Shown here: in pieces, positions 1 to 8,598 of the stretch
Layout of the letters: each line of letters begins with the position of its first letter
Numbering within the stretch: the first letter of the stretch is position 1
From: Brevundimonas sp.
GTDB lineage: Bacteria > Pseudomonadota > Alphaproteobacteria > Caulobacterales > Caulobacteraceae
Assembly (NCBI RefSeq): GCF_027484365.1
Contig: NZ_JAIXTC010000025.1
Location: forward strand, 54,253 to 118,252
Length of the DNA: 64,000 nucleotides
Direction of reading: 5' to 3'
Notes under the pieces: generated by a model
The model's input: the letters and a program-made list of their open reading frames with translations, nothing else
The model's database searches: none
Told to the model about the DNA's origin: nothing
Position numbers and translations under genes: made by a program

Positions 1-65
1 CATTGGTCGGGGCCGACGGAACCGTGGTGATCACCGACGACGACCTTCCGCCTCCTTCCGAGTGA
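1..65 (+). CDS. C-terminal end of an unidentified protein (5' truncated)
   Basis: The frame with codons starting at position 3 reads to a TGA at 63-65 and ends in an acidic, proline-rich tail (DDDLPPPSE). It runs in the same direction as the LPS-core operon that follows, so it may be the gene before the exporter. Only about 20 residues are visible, too few to assign a family. That it is coding is an inference from the open frame and the position. Confidence 0.4.
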   Translation, partial: LVGADGTVVITDDDLPPPSE

Positions 66-100
66 AGCCTGGCCGAGTGAAGCCTGGTCGAGTGATCCCT
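59..100 (+). repeat. 15-bp tandem repeat, about 2.8 copies, carrying a stop codon
   Basis: The unit CGAGTGAAGCCTGG(C/T) occurs at 59-73 and 74-88, with a third partial copy from 89. The period is a multiple of three, so each copy holds an in-frame TGA (63-65, 78-80, 93-95) closing the upstream reading frame. It lies just ahead of the exporter start and looks like a slippage duplication of the end of the upstream gene. Confidence 0.8.
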
Positions 101-134
101 TGACTTGAGGGGCGGAGCATCCGACCTCGTGCGG

Positions 135-1964
135 ATGACTTCGCCCGCATCGCCCGTACCGCAGGAGGACGCCGCCTCGCGTCCCCTGATCGGCCGCATC
201 TGGCGCGACTACCTGTCCCGTCGCAGGGCCGTTCTGGTCCTGTCGATGATCTGTGCCGCGGTCGCGGGCCTCAGCGCCGCCACGGTGCTGCAACTGCTCC
301 AGCCCGCCATCGACGGCATGTTCCTCGGCCAGCCGGTCAAGGTCGCCGGTCTGTTCGTGGTGCCGCCGCATCATGCGCTGGTCGCCATACCGGCCATCAT
401 CGTCGGAATCGGCCTGATCTGGACGGCGGCCTCGCTCGGCCAGGCCGCACTCGTGAACCGCCTCGGACACGGCATCGTCGGCGACATCCAGGTGCGGCTA
501 TTCGGCTCCATGATCCGGGCCGACCTCGCCCGGCTGAGAAGCCAGCATTCGGGGGCCTTCGTTTCCAGCGTCCTGTTCGACGCAAACCTGGTGCGGGAAG
601 CCTTCACCAGCGGCGTCGTCAACTACACCCAGCACGGCCTGACCCTGATCGCGGTTCTCCTCTTCATGGCCTGGTCGGACTGGCGGCTGACGGCCATCGT
701 CCTGCTCGGCGCGCCGCTGATCGCCTATGTCATCCAGCGTTTCGGCAAGCGGATGCGCAAGGCCACGACGGGCGCCATGGTCGAGACCGAGAACCTCTCC
801 ACCGCCCTGATGGAAAACCTGGACGGCGTCCGTCTGATCAAGATCGAGAACCGTGAGGCGGCCGAGGAAGCACGCGTCGCCGAGGTGGTCGGCCGCCGCC
901 AGCGCCACGTGATCAAGTCCGCCGATTCCAGAGCCTTTGCCGGCCCCTTCTCGAACCTGGTCGCCATGCTCGTGGTCGCCGCGGTCATGGCCTATGCCGG
1001 GTGGCAGGCGCGTCACGGGCAGATGACGGTGGGCGCGTTCGCGGCCTATGTCGGTCTGCTGATGTCCGCCGGCCAGTCGTTGCGCCAGGTGACCAATCTC
1101 CAGACCGTCATCGCCGAGGGCCTGACCGCCGCCCGTCGCCTGTTCGATGCGCTCGACATCGACCCCGAGATCCGCGAGGCCGCGTCGCCGAAAGCCTTGC
1201 CGCCCGGTTCCGCAACGATCGTGTTCGACGACGTGTCGTTCAGCTACGGCGCAGCGGCCCCGACGATCTCGGGCGTCTCGCTCACCGTCGCGCCGGGAGA
1301 GACCGTCGCCCTGGTCGGTCCGTCCGGCGGCGGAAAGTCGACCCTGCTCAGCCTCCTGCCGCGCTTCTACGACGTGACCTCCGGCAAGGTGACCGTCAAC
1401 GGCGCCGACCTTCGCGACCTGTCACTTTCGGATCTCCGCGCCCGTATCGCCCTGGTGACCCAGGAACCCTTCCTGTTCGACGACACCATCGCCGCAAACA
1501 TCGCCTATGCCCGGCCCGATGCCACATCCGAGCAGATCGAAGAGGCCGCCCGCTCGGCCGCCGCCCACGAATTCATCACGGCCCTGCCCCAAGGCTACCA
1601 GACCCGCGCCGGCGAGGGCGGCATGCGTCTTTCGGGCGGCCAGCGCCAGCGGATCGCTATCGCTCGCGCCTTCCTGAAAGACGCGCCGATCCTCCTCCTG
1701 GACGAAGCGACGTCCGCCCTCGACACCGAGAGCGAGGCCCTGGTCCAGACGGCCCTGGAGCGGCTGATGGCGGGGCGATCAACATTGATGATCGCTCATA
1801 GACTGTCCACCGTCCGGCATGCGACCCGGATCGTGGTGCTGGAGGCCGGCCGTATCGTCGAGAGCGGAAGCCATGCGCAGCTGGTCCGCAAGGGCGGGCT
1901 CTACAGTCGGCTGGCGAAGCAGCAGTCCCTGGACGGAACGCCCGCCGTCGCCACGGTCGCCTGA
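135..1964 (+). CDS. msbA: MsbA-like ABC exporter (transmembrane + ATPase half-transporter)
   Basis: A half-size ABC exporter of 609 residues. The N-terminal half is a six-helix ABC transmembrane domain. The C-terminal half is an ATPase with Walker A GPSGGGKST (about residues 395-403), signature LSGGQ (from about 499) and Walker B ILLLDEAT (D523/E524). Its place directly ahead of DUF374 acyltransferase, waaA and lpxK argues that it flips lipid A-core across the inner membrane. ATG at 135 is chosen; in-frame TTG (105) and GTG (129) are alternatives and no strong ribosome site decides. It could instead export another lipid; the family is certain, the substrate comes from context. Confidence 0.85.
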   Translation: MTSPASPVPQEDAASRPLIGRIWRDYLSRRRAVLVLSMICAAVAGLSAATVLQLLQPAIDGMFLGQPVKVAGLFVVPPHHALVAIPAIIVGIGLIWTAASLGQAALVNRLGHGIVGDIQVRLFGSMIRADLARLRSQHSGAFVSSVLFDANLVREAFTSGVVNYTQHGLTLIAVLLFMAWSDWRLTAIVLLGAPLIAYVIQRFGKRMRKATTGAMVETENLSTALMENLDGVRLIKIENREAAEEARVAEVVGRRQRHVIKSADSRAFAGPFSNLVAMLVVAAVMAYAGWQARHGQMTVGAFAAYVGLLMSAGQSLRQVTNLQTVIAEGLTAARRLFDALDIDPEIREAASPKALPPGSATIVFDDVSFSYGAAAPTISGVSLTVAPGETVALVGPSGGGKSTLLSLLPRFYDVTSGKVTVNGADLRDLSLSDLRARIALVTQEPFLFDDTIAANIAYARPDATSEQIEEAARSAAAHEFITALPQGYQTRAGEGGMRLSGGQRQRIAIARAFLKDAPILLLDEATSALDTESEALVQTALERLMAGRSTLMIAHRLSTVRHATRIVVLEAGRIVESGSHAQLVRKGGLYSRLAKQQSLDGTPAVATVA

Positions 1965-1965
1965 C

Positions 1966-2652
1966 GTGAGGCCGCTTCGAAACCCGGTCATCCAGACCAT
2001 ACTTTCATCCGTGCTGGCCGCCTGGATGAAATTCTGCTTCGCCACCATCCGCTGGACCTGGGAGGGCCGCGAGCATGCCGAACAGGTCTGGGCCGACGGC
2101 GGCGGAGTCCTGTGCGTCTTCTGGCACTCCCGCATCGGTCTCTCGCCCGCCTGCTGGCCGCTCGACTTGGCTCAACCCGCCAAGGCATTGATTTCATTAA
2201 GTCCCGACGGCCAGTTCATCGCCAAGGCTGTCGCACTCCAGGGATTCCCCGCCGTACGCGGCTCCTCGGCCAACAAGGACAAGGCCGACGCGGCCAAGGG
2301 CGGCTCCCGCGCGCTTCGCGACGGTCTGAAGCAGTTGAAGATCGGTGCTCTGGCCATCACGCCGGACGGTCCGCGCGGCCCGTGTCGCGTCATGGCCGAG
2401 GGCCTGCCGCTGATGGCCCGCATGTCGGGCGCGCCCGTCCTGTTCATCGGCATGAGCTGCAATCCGGCGATCCGGCTCGGCAGCTGGGACCGCGCTGTCC
2501 TGCCCCTGCCCTTCGGCAAGGGCGCCATCGTCTATGACGTCCGCCGCTATCCGGACGGCGCCGACCTCGCCGACGTGACCGGCCCGTGGACGGAACTGCT
2601 GACCGCCGTCGAGGCGCGCGCCGACGCGATCACGGGGCTGGAGCGGCTGTGA
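1966..2652 (+). CDS. DUF374 lysophospholipid acyltransferase family protein
   Basis: A 228-residue member of the DUF374 branch of the lysophospholipid acyltransferases. Visible family features are the N-terminal hydrophobic segment, VFWHSRIGLSP (the acceptor-site His), SLSPDGQFIAK, RGSSANKDKADAAKGG, and ITPDGPRGPCR. The GTG at 1966 begins one base after the exporter stop (1962-1964), so the two are probably translated together. The gene regularly precedes waaA in alphaproteobacterial LPS operons. A role in acylating a lipid A precursor or another envelope lipid is inferred; the acyl substrate cannot be read from the sequence. Confidence 0.85.
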   Translation: MRPLRNPVIQTILSSVLAAWMKFCFATIRWTWEGREHAEQVWADGGGVLCVFWHSRIGLSPACWPLDLAQPAKALISLSPDGQFIAKAVALQGFPAVRGSSANKDKADAAKGGSRALRDGLKQLKIGALAITPDGPRGPCRVMAEGLPLMARMSGAPVLFIGMSCNPAIRLGSWDRAVLPLPFGKGAIVYDVRRYPDGADLADVTGPWTELLTAVEARADAITGLERL

Positions 2653-3935
2653 CCCTGCCCCTCGTCGCGTATCGCCTGCTGACACGGGCGCTTGAGCCCG
2701 TGGTGCCCCGTCTCCTCGATGCCCGCGTCAAACAGGGCAAGGAAGATCCCGTCCGCGTCGATGAACGCCTGGGCGTCGCCGGGGTCGCCCGGCCGGACGG
2801 CGAACTTATCTGGCTGCACGGCGTCAGCGTCGGCGAGACCCTGTCCCTGCTCCCCGTCGTCGAGCGGTTCGTGAAGGCCCGTCCCGACCTGACGGTGCTG
2901 GTCACGTCCGGGACCGTCACCTCGGCCGAGCTGCTGGCCCGCCGTTTGCCGCCCGGCGTCATCCATCAGTTTGCGCCCGTCGATGCGCCCGGTGCAGTCG
3001 CCGCCTTTCTCGACCACTGGCGCCCGTCGCTGGGTGTCTTCGTCGAGTCAGAGATCTGGCCCAACCTCATTCTCGCCGCCCGCGACCGGGCGATTCCGCT
3101 GGCCCTCGTCAGCGCCCGCATCACCGAAAAGACAGCGGCCGGCTGGGCGCGGTTCCCGGCTTCCGCCCGCGAACTGCTGTCCGCCTTCCGGGTCGTCATG
3201 CCCCAGGACGACACCTCGGCCGCCCGATTGCAAAGTCTCGGCTCGCGCGTCGACGGCCAGGTGAACCTGAAGCTCTCCGGCGCGCCCCTTCCCCACGACG
3301 CCTCGGCCTTCACCGCGCTCAGCGCCGCCATCGGCGACCGGCCGGTGGTCGTCGCGGCCTCGACCCACGAGGGCGAGGAGATCGCCATCGTCCGCGCTCT
3401 TGACCATATCGCCGAACGCCTGTGCCTGATCCTCGTCCCTCGCCACCCCGAGCGCGGGCCTGAGATCGCCACCGCCCTGACCCGGGACGGCTATCGCTTC
3501 GGCCTGCGGTCGCGCGGCAGCCAGCCGACCGGCGAAACCGACATCTATGTCGCCGACACCCTCGGCGAACTGGGCCTGTTCCTGCGTCTGGCCGATGTGG
3601 TGGTCATGGGCGGCTCGTTCGGGTCCTTCCTCGGGCGCGAGCCCTGGGGCGGGCACAATCCGCTGGAGCCCGCGCGCCTGGCCAAGCCTGCCGTCGCCGG
3701 GCCCGACGCGTCCAATTGGCTGGCCGTAACCGACGACCTTGTCCGTGCCGGAGGCCTCGCCCTCGTCGCCACGCCGGGCGACCTGCCTGGCGTCATCGCC
3801 CCCCTGCTCGACACTCCTGCGGCCGCCCGGGCCATGGGGGAACGCGCCTGCCGCGCCGCCGCCGACGTCGGGGCCGGTCTCGACCGCCTGTGGGACGGGC
3901 TCCAGCCGCTACTGCCTCCAGCGGCGCCCCGATGA
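2649..3935 (+). CDS. waaA: 3-deoxy-D-manno-octulosonic acid transferase (WaaA/KdtA)
   Basis: A 428-residue GT-B enzyme of family GT30 that adds Kdo from CMP-Kdo to lipid IV-A at the cytoplasmic face of the inner membrane. Seen: an N-terminal hydrophobic anchor, the acceptor loop WLHGVSVGETLSLLP, ESEIWPNLI, the nucleotide-side segment ASTHEGEE, and the C-terminal GGSFGSFLGREPWGGHNPLEPA. The GTG start overlaps the previous stop as GTGA (2649-2652), giving 428 residues, the usual length. Whether it adds one or two Kdo residues cannot be told from sequence. Confidence 0.93.
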   Translation: MTLPLVAYRLLTRALEPVVPRLLDARVKQGKEDPVRVDERLGVAGVARPDGELIWLHGVSVGETLSLLPVVERFVKARPDLTVLVTSGTVTSAELLARRLPPGVIHQFAPVDAPGAVAAFLDHWRPSLGVFVESEIWPNLILAARDRAIPLALVSARITEKTAAGWARFPASARELLSAFRVVMPQDDTSAARLQSLGSRVDGQVNLKLSGAPLPHDASAFTALSAAIGDRPVVVAASTHEGEEIAIVRALDHIAERLCLILVPRHPERGPEIATALTRDGYRFGLRSRGSQPTGETDIYVADTLGELGLFLRLADVVVMGGSFGSFLGREPWGGHNPLEPARLAKPAVAGPDASNWLAVTDDLVRAGGLALVATPGDLPGVIAPLLDTPAAARAMGERACRAAADVGAGLDRLWDGLQPLLPPAAPR

Positions 3936-4939
3936 AACTCTCGACCCCCCGCTGGTGGTACCAACGCGACGGTCGCCATGGCCGCGTCGCCCGCACCCTG
4001 CTGAAGCCCGTCTCGTGGGTCTGGTCCGCGGCCACCGCCCGGCGCATCGCCCGCGCAGCGCCGGTCGATGTCGGCGTCCCGGTCATTTCGATCGGCAACC
4101 TGACCGTCGGCGGATCGGGCAAGACCCCGGTCGCGCGCGAGGTCCTGCGGCTGTTGCAGCGGAGCGGTGTCGACGCCCACGCCCTGTCGCGCGGCTACGG
4201 TGGACGGTTGACCGGCCCGCTTCAGGTCGATCCCGCCCGTCACACCGCCGCCGACGTGGGCGACGAGCCCCTGATGCTGTCCGGCGATGCGCCCGCCTGG
4301 ATCTCCGCCGACCGCGTGGCCGGCGCCCGCGCGGCGGTCGAGGCCGGAGCTCAGGCCCTCATCCTCGACGACGCCCACCAGAACCCGGCCCTGACGAAAA
4401 CCCTCAGCCTGATCGTCGTCGACGGCGAGACGCGCGAGGACGAATGGCCGTTCGGCGACGGCTCGGTCTTCCCGTCCGGTCCGATGCGCGAACCCCTGGC
4501 CGCAGGGCTGGCCCGTACCGACGCGGTCATCGTCCTGCTTCCCGCCGACGCCCCGCCTGTCGATCGTGAGTTGCTCGCAGTCTTCGGCGCCCTGCCCACG
4601 TTCATCGCCCGGCTGGAGCCCGCCGGTCCGCCCCCGCCCGGCCCCCAGGTCGGGTTCGCCGGGATCGCCAAGCCGTGGAAGGTCGAGCGCGCGCTGAAAG
4701 CCGCCGGAGCCGACCTCATCGACTTCGCGCCCTTCCCTGACCACGCCGAGTACCGGCCGGAGGACCTCGCCTTCCTCGCCGACCGCGCGGCTGTCTTCGA
4801 CGCCGGTCTGGTCACGACCGAAAAGGACTGGGTCCGCCTGCCGCCCGACTGGCGGACCCGTGTAGTCTCCTGGCCCGTCGCCGCCCGGTTCGAGAACGAA
4901 GCGACGTTCGCCGCCTTCCTGGCTCAGTCGTTGCGGTAA
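3932..4939 (+). CDS. lpxK: tetraacyldisaccharide 4'-kinase (LpxK)
   Basis: A 335-residue membrane-associated kinase that phosphorylates the 4' position of the lipid A disaccharide to form lipid IV-A. The N-terminal PRWWYQRDG and the P-loop variant VGGSGKTPVAREVL are diagnostic, followed by SRGYGGR and ILDDAHQNPAL. The ATG overlaps the waaA stop as ATGA (3932-3935), so exporter, acyltransferase, waaA and lpxK form one tightly coupled operon. The 3' end overlaps the convergent amidohydrolase gene by 16 bp. Assignment is firm on motifs and neighbours. Confidence 0.94.
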   Translation: MKLSTPRWWYQRDGRHGRVARTLLKPVSWVWSAATARRIARAAPVDVGVPVISIGNLTVGGSGKTPVAREVLRLLQRSGVDAHALSRGYGGRLTGPLQVDPARHTAADVGDEPLMLSGDAPAWISADRVAGARAAVEAGAQALILDDAHQNPALTKTLSLIVVDGETREDEWPFGDGSVFPSGPMREPLAAGLARTDAVIVLLPADAPPVDRELLAVFGALPTFIARLEPAGPPPPGPQVGFAGIAKPWKVERALKAAGADLIDFAPFPDHAEYRPEDLAFLADRAAVFDAGLVTTEKDWVRLPPDWRTRVVSWPVAARFENEATFAAFLAQSLR

Positions 4940-6243
4940 ACGATCCCGCCCTTCATCACGAAGGCCATCTGCTCCAGCGCCGTGACGTCGGTCAGGGGAT
5001 CGCCCTCGACCGCCACGATGTCCGCCGGACGGCCCGGCGCGATCAGGCCGGCCTGATCGGCGATCCGCAGATGCTCGGCCGCCACCACGGTCGCTGCCTG
5101 GATGGCTTCCAGCGGCGTCATTCCCGCCTGCACCAGAAGCGCGAATTCCTGGGCGTTGTCGCCATGCGCCGAGACGCCCGTGTCCGTGCCGAACGCGATC
5201 CGAACCCCGCCATCGTGAGCGCGCCGCGCCATGTCGAGCATCTTCGGCCCGGCTTCCAGCGCCTTGGCCGTCTGGGCGGGCGTGAAGAAATTGGTCGGGC
5301 TGGACGCCACCCGGGCCACGAAGTCTCCGGCCAGCAGGGTCGGCACCAGATAGACGCCCTCGCGCCGGAACAGGCGGATCGACTCGTCGTCCAGATAGGT
5401 GCCGTGCTCGATCGAGTCTCCGCCGGCCCTTAGGAAGGCATTGATCCCGTCGACGCCGTGGGCGTGGGCCGTCACCTGACGCCCCATCCGGTGCGCGACC
5501 TCGACGATGGCCGCCAGTTCGGCGTCGGTGAACTGCTGGGCCAGGCCCGCCGCCGTGTTCGACAACACCCCGCCGGTGGCGGTGATCTTGATGATGTCGG
5601 CGCCCGACCGGACCTGGGTCCGCACCGCCCGCATGCAGTCCTCCGGGCCCGAACAGACGCTCTCGGACGACAGCAGGTGCATGATGTCGTCGGTATAGCC
5701 GTTCACATCGCCATGCCCGCCGTGGATCGACACTGCGGAACCGGAGGCGATGACACGCGGCCCCGGCACGTCGCCGCGTGCAATCCCGTCCCTCAGCGCG
5801 AAGATCGCATCGTTGGCGGCTCCCAGATCGGCGACCGTCGTGAAGCCGGCCATCAGGGTCAGCCGCGCATAGCCGGCGCCGACCATGGCGCTGTCGGCGG
5901 CGTCGCGCGTCACGGCCTGCAGACGGGCGTTCGGATTCTGCTGGGAGGTCAGGTGAACGTGGCTGTCGATAAGCCCCGGCAGGACGAAGGAATCCCGGAG
6001 ATCGACGACGTTGGCGCCCTCACCGACGAAGCCGTCGCGGATTTCCGTGATCTGGTTCCCCACGATCACGAGAGTTTTATCGCGCAGCACAACACCGGTC
6101 GCGGGGTCCGCAAGAAGCCGCCCGGCCTGAACGAACGTCGTTTCCCCGTTCGCGGGAAAAGCCTGTGAGGCGGGGCCCTGCTGCGCCTGCGAAGGCGTGG
6201 CGAGCGCGAAAACGGCGGCGACCGCCAGTGCGACGAACTTCAT
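4924..6243 (-). CDS. secreted metal-dependent amidohydrolase (imidazolonepropionase/prolidase-like)
   Basis: A 439-residue amidohydrolase with an N-terminal signal peptide (cleavage near ATPSQA-QQG), so probably periplasmic. Metal-site motifs are in order: DSHVHLT (HxH), a lysine in IIKITATGG, AHAHG, IEHGTYLD, and the aspartate in FGTDTGVSAHG. The flanking beta-sandwich pieces (VLRDKTLVIVG at the start, GRPADIVAVEGDPL at the end) are typical of the superfamily. Related secreted enzymes act on dipeptides containing proline or on cyclic amides, but the substrate cannot be predicted here. It is transcribed alone, convergent with lpxK. Confidence 0.85.
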   Translation of the reverse strand: MKFVALAVAAVFALATPSQAQQGPASQAFPANGETTFVQAGRLLADPATGVVLRDKTLVIVGNQITEIRDGFVGEGANVVDLRDSFVLPGLIDSHVHLTSQQNPNARLQAVTRDAADSAMVGAGYARLTLMAGFTTVADLGAANDAIFALRDGIARGDVPGPRVIASGSAVSIHGGHGDVNGYTDDIMHLLSSESVCSGPEDCMRAVRTQVRSGADIIKITATGGVLSNTAAGLAQQFTDAELAAIVEVAHRMGRQVTAHAHGVDGINAFLRAGGDSIEHGTYLDDESIRLFRREGVYLVPTLLAGDFVARVASSPTNFFTPAQTAKALEAGPKMLDMARRAHDGGVRIAFGTDTGVSAHGDNAQEFALLVQAGMTPLEAIQAATVVAAEHLRIADQAGLIAPGRPADIVAVEGDPLTDVTALEQMAFVMKGGIVYRND

Positions 6244-6371
6244 AAACCTCTCCCGGATACTATGCCTTCACCATACGCGTCGGCGAGCCTCGGCCAAGGC
6301 TTCGGTTGAAACCGGCGGTGCATTTGTGAAACAAGTCGTGGCTTCGGCATAACCGCTACGAAGGGCGTCGC

Positions 6372-7052
6372 ATGCGGCTATCGAGACGGGGTCTGATTCT
6401 GGGTGGTTCGGCGATGCTCGCCGGCTGCGCAACCGCACCTGCCGCCGTCGTCGAGACCCCGATCGTGCTGGCCGCCGCCCCGCCGCCGCCGCCCCTGCCG
6501 CCCATCCCCCAGATCACGCCGCCGCCGCTTGATCCCCGTCGCCTGGTCCGGCCGGATTTGATGAGCCGCGCCATGGCGGCCCTGGATGTGCACAGCCACC
6601 GCATTACCCTGCGCGATCGCATGTATCTGGTCGATTTCCAGAAATTCTCGGGCGACGCCCGCATGTTCGAGGTCGACCTGATCGGCGGCCGCGTCACCGC
6701 ATTCCGTACCAGCCACGGCCGCGGCTCGGATCCCGAACACTCCGGGTTCGCCCGTCGGTTCTCGAATACGCCGGAAAGCTACATGTCCTCGGTCGGTGCC
6801 TATGCGACCGCCGGTGCCGGCTGGGGTTCGCAACAAGGCCCCAACGTGCTGCTCGACGGGCTGGAGTATTCGAACAACCTCGCCCGCGACCGGGCCATCA
6901 TCGTCCACGGCGCCGACTACGCCGACCCGGAATTCCTTGCGCGCGAGGGCAAGCTGGGCCGAAGCTACGGCTGTTTCTCGACCGCCCACACCGACCTGCC
7001 GATGCTGCGCGAGCGTATGGGCGAAGGACGTCTGCTGTTCGCCTACGCCTGA
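6372..7052 (+). CDS. Tat-type lipoprotein with L,D-transpeptidase-like catalytic domain
   Basis: A 226-residue protein starting MRLSRRGLILGG, a twin-arginine signal with a lipobox (MLAGC, Cys19), so probably a lipoprotein of the cell envelope. A proline-rich linker (about residues 28-55) leads to a murein L,D-transpeptidase catalytic-domain family module. The catalytic His179 is in HGADYADPEF and Cys201 in GRSYGCFSTAH. Family knowledge suggests a role in peptidoglycan cross-linking or remodelling; the exact reaction is not shown. It ends 3 bp from the convergent purD stop. Confidence 0.85.
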   Translation: MRLSRRGLILGGSAMLAGCATAPAAVVETPIVLAAAPPPPPLPPIPQITPPPLDPRRLVRPDLMSRAMAALDVHSHRITLRDRMYLVDFQKFSGDARMFEVDLIGGRVTAFRTSHGRGSDPEHSGFARRFSNTPESYMSSVGAYATAGAGWGSQQGPNVLLDGLEYSNNLARDRAIIVHGADYADPEFLAREGKLGRSYGCFSTAHTDLPMLRERMGEGRLLFAYA

Positions 7053-7055
7053 GGT

Positions 7056-8333
7056 TCAGCCGCGCTCCAGAGCGCGCCAGCCGATGTCCGTCCTGTTGAA
7101 GCCGCCGGGCCAGTCAATCTTGCGGACTGCCGCATAGGCCCGCTCGCGCGCCTCGGCGATGTCGTCACCCTCTGCGCAGACGCTCAGCACCCGCCCGCCC
7201 GCAGCGACCAGGGTGCCGTCCTCGCGCCGCCTCGTACCGGCGTGGAAGACCTGGACGTGCGGACCGAAGTCCTGGTCCGCGCCCCGGATGATTGACCCTT
7301 CCAGCGGGCTGTCCGGATATCCCTTGGCCGCCATGACCACGCAGATCACCGTCTGCGGCTTGAATTCCGGATCCGGCAGGCGCGACACGTCCCCCCGTGC
7401 GCAGGCCAGCAGATAGGGCACGATGTCTCCGGCCATCCGCATCATCAGGACCTGACATTCCGGATCGCCGAAGCGGGCGTTGAACTCGACGACCTTCGGA
7501 CCTTCGTCGGTGGACATCAGCCCGGCATAGAGGACCCCCTTGTAGGGGGCGCCCTCGGCCGCCATCGCCTTCAGGGTCGGCTGCACGATCAGGCGGTTGG
7601 CGGCTGTGACCAGGGCCTCGTCGAAGACCGGCGCCGGCGAATAGGCGCCCATGCCGCCGGTGTTGGGCCCCAGGTCTCCGTCGAAGGCGCGCTTGTGATC
7701 CTGGGCGCCGCCGAACAGGACGGCGCGCTTGCCGTCGCACAGGGCGAACAGGGACCCCTCCTCGCCCTCCATGAACTCCTCGATCACGACGCGTGACCCG
7801 GCCGAGCCGAAGCGGCCGCCCAGCATCCGTTCGATCTCGGCCTCGGCGTCGTGGCGATCGGGACTGATGGCCACGCCCTTGCCCGCGGCCAGGCCGTCGG
7901 CCTTGATGACATAGGGCGGCTTGAAGACCTTGAGCGCCTCCCTGGCGTCCTTGACCCGATCATAGACGCCGTAATGGGCGGTCGGGATCTCGTGCCGTTC
8001 GAGGAAGGCCTTGGAAAAGGCCTTGGACGTCTCCAGCTGCGCCGCCTTGGCGCTGGGACCGAAACAGGGAATGCCGGCTGCGTTCAGCTTGTCCGCCAAT
8101 CCAGCCGCCAGGGCGACCTCCGGTCCCACGACGACCAGACCGACCTTCAGCTCGCGCGCCAGCCGGGCCAGGCCTTCGGCGTCGTCGGCGCGGATGTCCG
8201 GCACGCATTCGGCGACCTTGCCGATGCCGGGATTTCCGGGCGCGCAGAACAGGCGGTCGACCAACGGCGATTGCCGCATTTTCCAGGCCAGGGCGTGCTC
8301 GCGCCCTCCCGATCCGACCAGCAGGATATCCAT
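7056..8333 (-). CDS. purD: phosphoribosylamine-glycine ligase (PurD)
   Basis: A 425-residue ATP-grasp enzyme of purine synthesis that joins glycine to phosphoribosylamine. Seen: MDILLVGSGGREHALAWK at the N-terminus, CFGPSAKAAQLE, the ATP-grasp segment PPYVIKADGLAAGKGV, EEFMEGEEGS, the PurD signature ARFGDPECQ and a C-terminal PurD domain. The length is normal. It is a single-gene unit on this strand, with a small membrane protein gene just upstream. Confidence 0.97.
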   Translation of the reverse strand: MDILLVGSGGREHALAWKMRQSPLVDRLFCAPGNPGIGKVAECVPDIRADDAEGLARLARELKVGLVVVGPEVALAAGLADKLNAAGIPCFGPSAKAAQLETSKAFSKAFLERHEIPTAHYGVYDRVKDAREALKVFKPPYVIKADGLAAGKGVAISPDRHDAEAEIERMLGGRFGSAGSRVVIEEFMEGEEGSLFALCDGKRAVLFGGAQDHKRAFDGDLGPNTGGMGAYSPAPVFDEALVTAANRLIVQPTLKAMAAEGAPYKGVLYAGLMSTDEGPKVVEFNARFGDPECQVLMMRMAGDIVPYLLACARGDVSRLPDPEFKPQTVICVVMAAKGYPDSPLEGSIIRGADQDFGPHVQVFHAGTRRREDGTLVAAGGRVLSVCAEGDDIAEARERAYAAVRKIDWPGGFNRTDIGWRALERG

Positions 8334-8380
8334 CCGCGCGGAATGGCCGCGCCGGCCCTGCGGGTCAAGACCGCAGACGC

Positions 8381-8536
8381 TCAGAGCAGGGCGGAAACCA
8401 CATAGACCAGGGCGGCGAGCATGAAGATCAGGCCCAGGATCGCCCAGATACTGACCGCCGAGTCACCACTGCGGCGCGAAAGCGCGCGCTCGTCCGGGTT
8501 CTCTTCGTCGCGCGGGGGAATGCGATCGTCGCTCAT
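8381..8536 (-). CDS. small membrane protein, 51 residues
   Basis: Starting at MSDDRIPP (8536), this predicts an acidic, charged N-terminal half and one C-terminal membrane helix ([23 protein letters not shown]), so a single-pass protein with a cytoplasmic N-terminus. It ends 48 bp upstream of purD on the same strand and is divergent from xseA. A longer version could start at 8572, but that would run towards the xseA promoter region. No function is recognised. Confidence 0.65.
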   Translation of the reverse strand: MSDDRIPPRDEENPDERALSRRSGDSAVSIWAILGLIFMLAALVYVVSALL

Positions 8537-8598
8537 CTCGAAGGTATAGGCCGAATGCAGCGGTTTCCGCACCCCCCCGGCGCCGCTACAGTCGCGTC

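Noticed and set aside
3545..4744. A long minus-strand open frame across waaA and lpxK.
   Set aside because: It covers two well-supported genes on the other strand and shows only Gly/Arg/Asp-rich composition.
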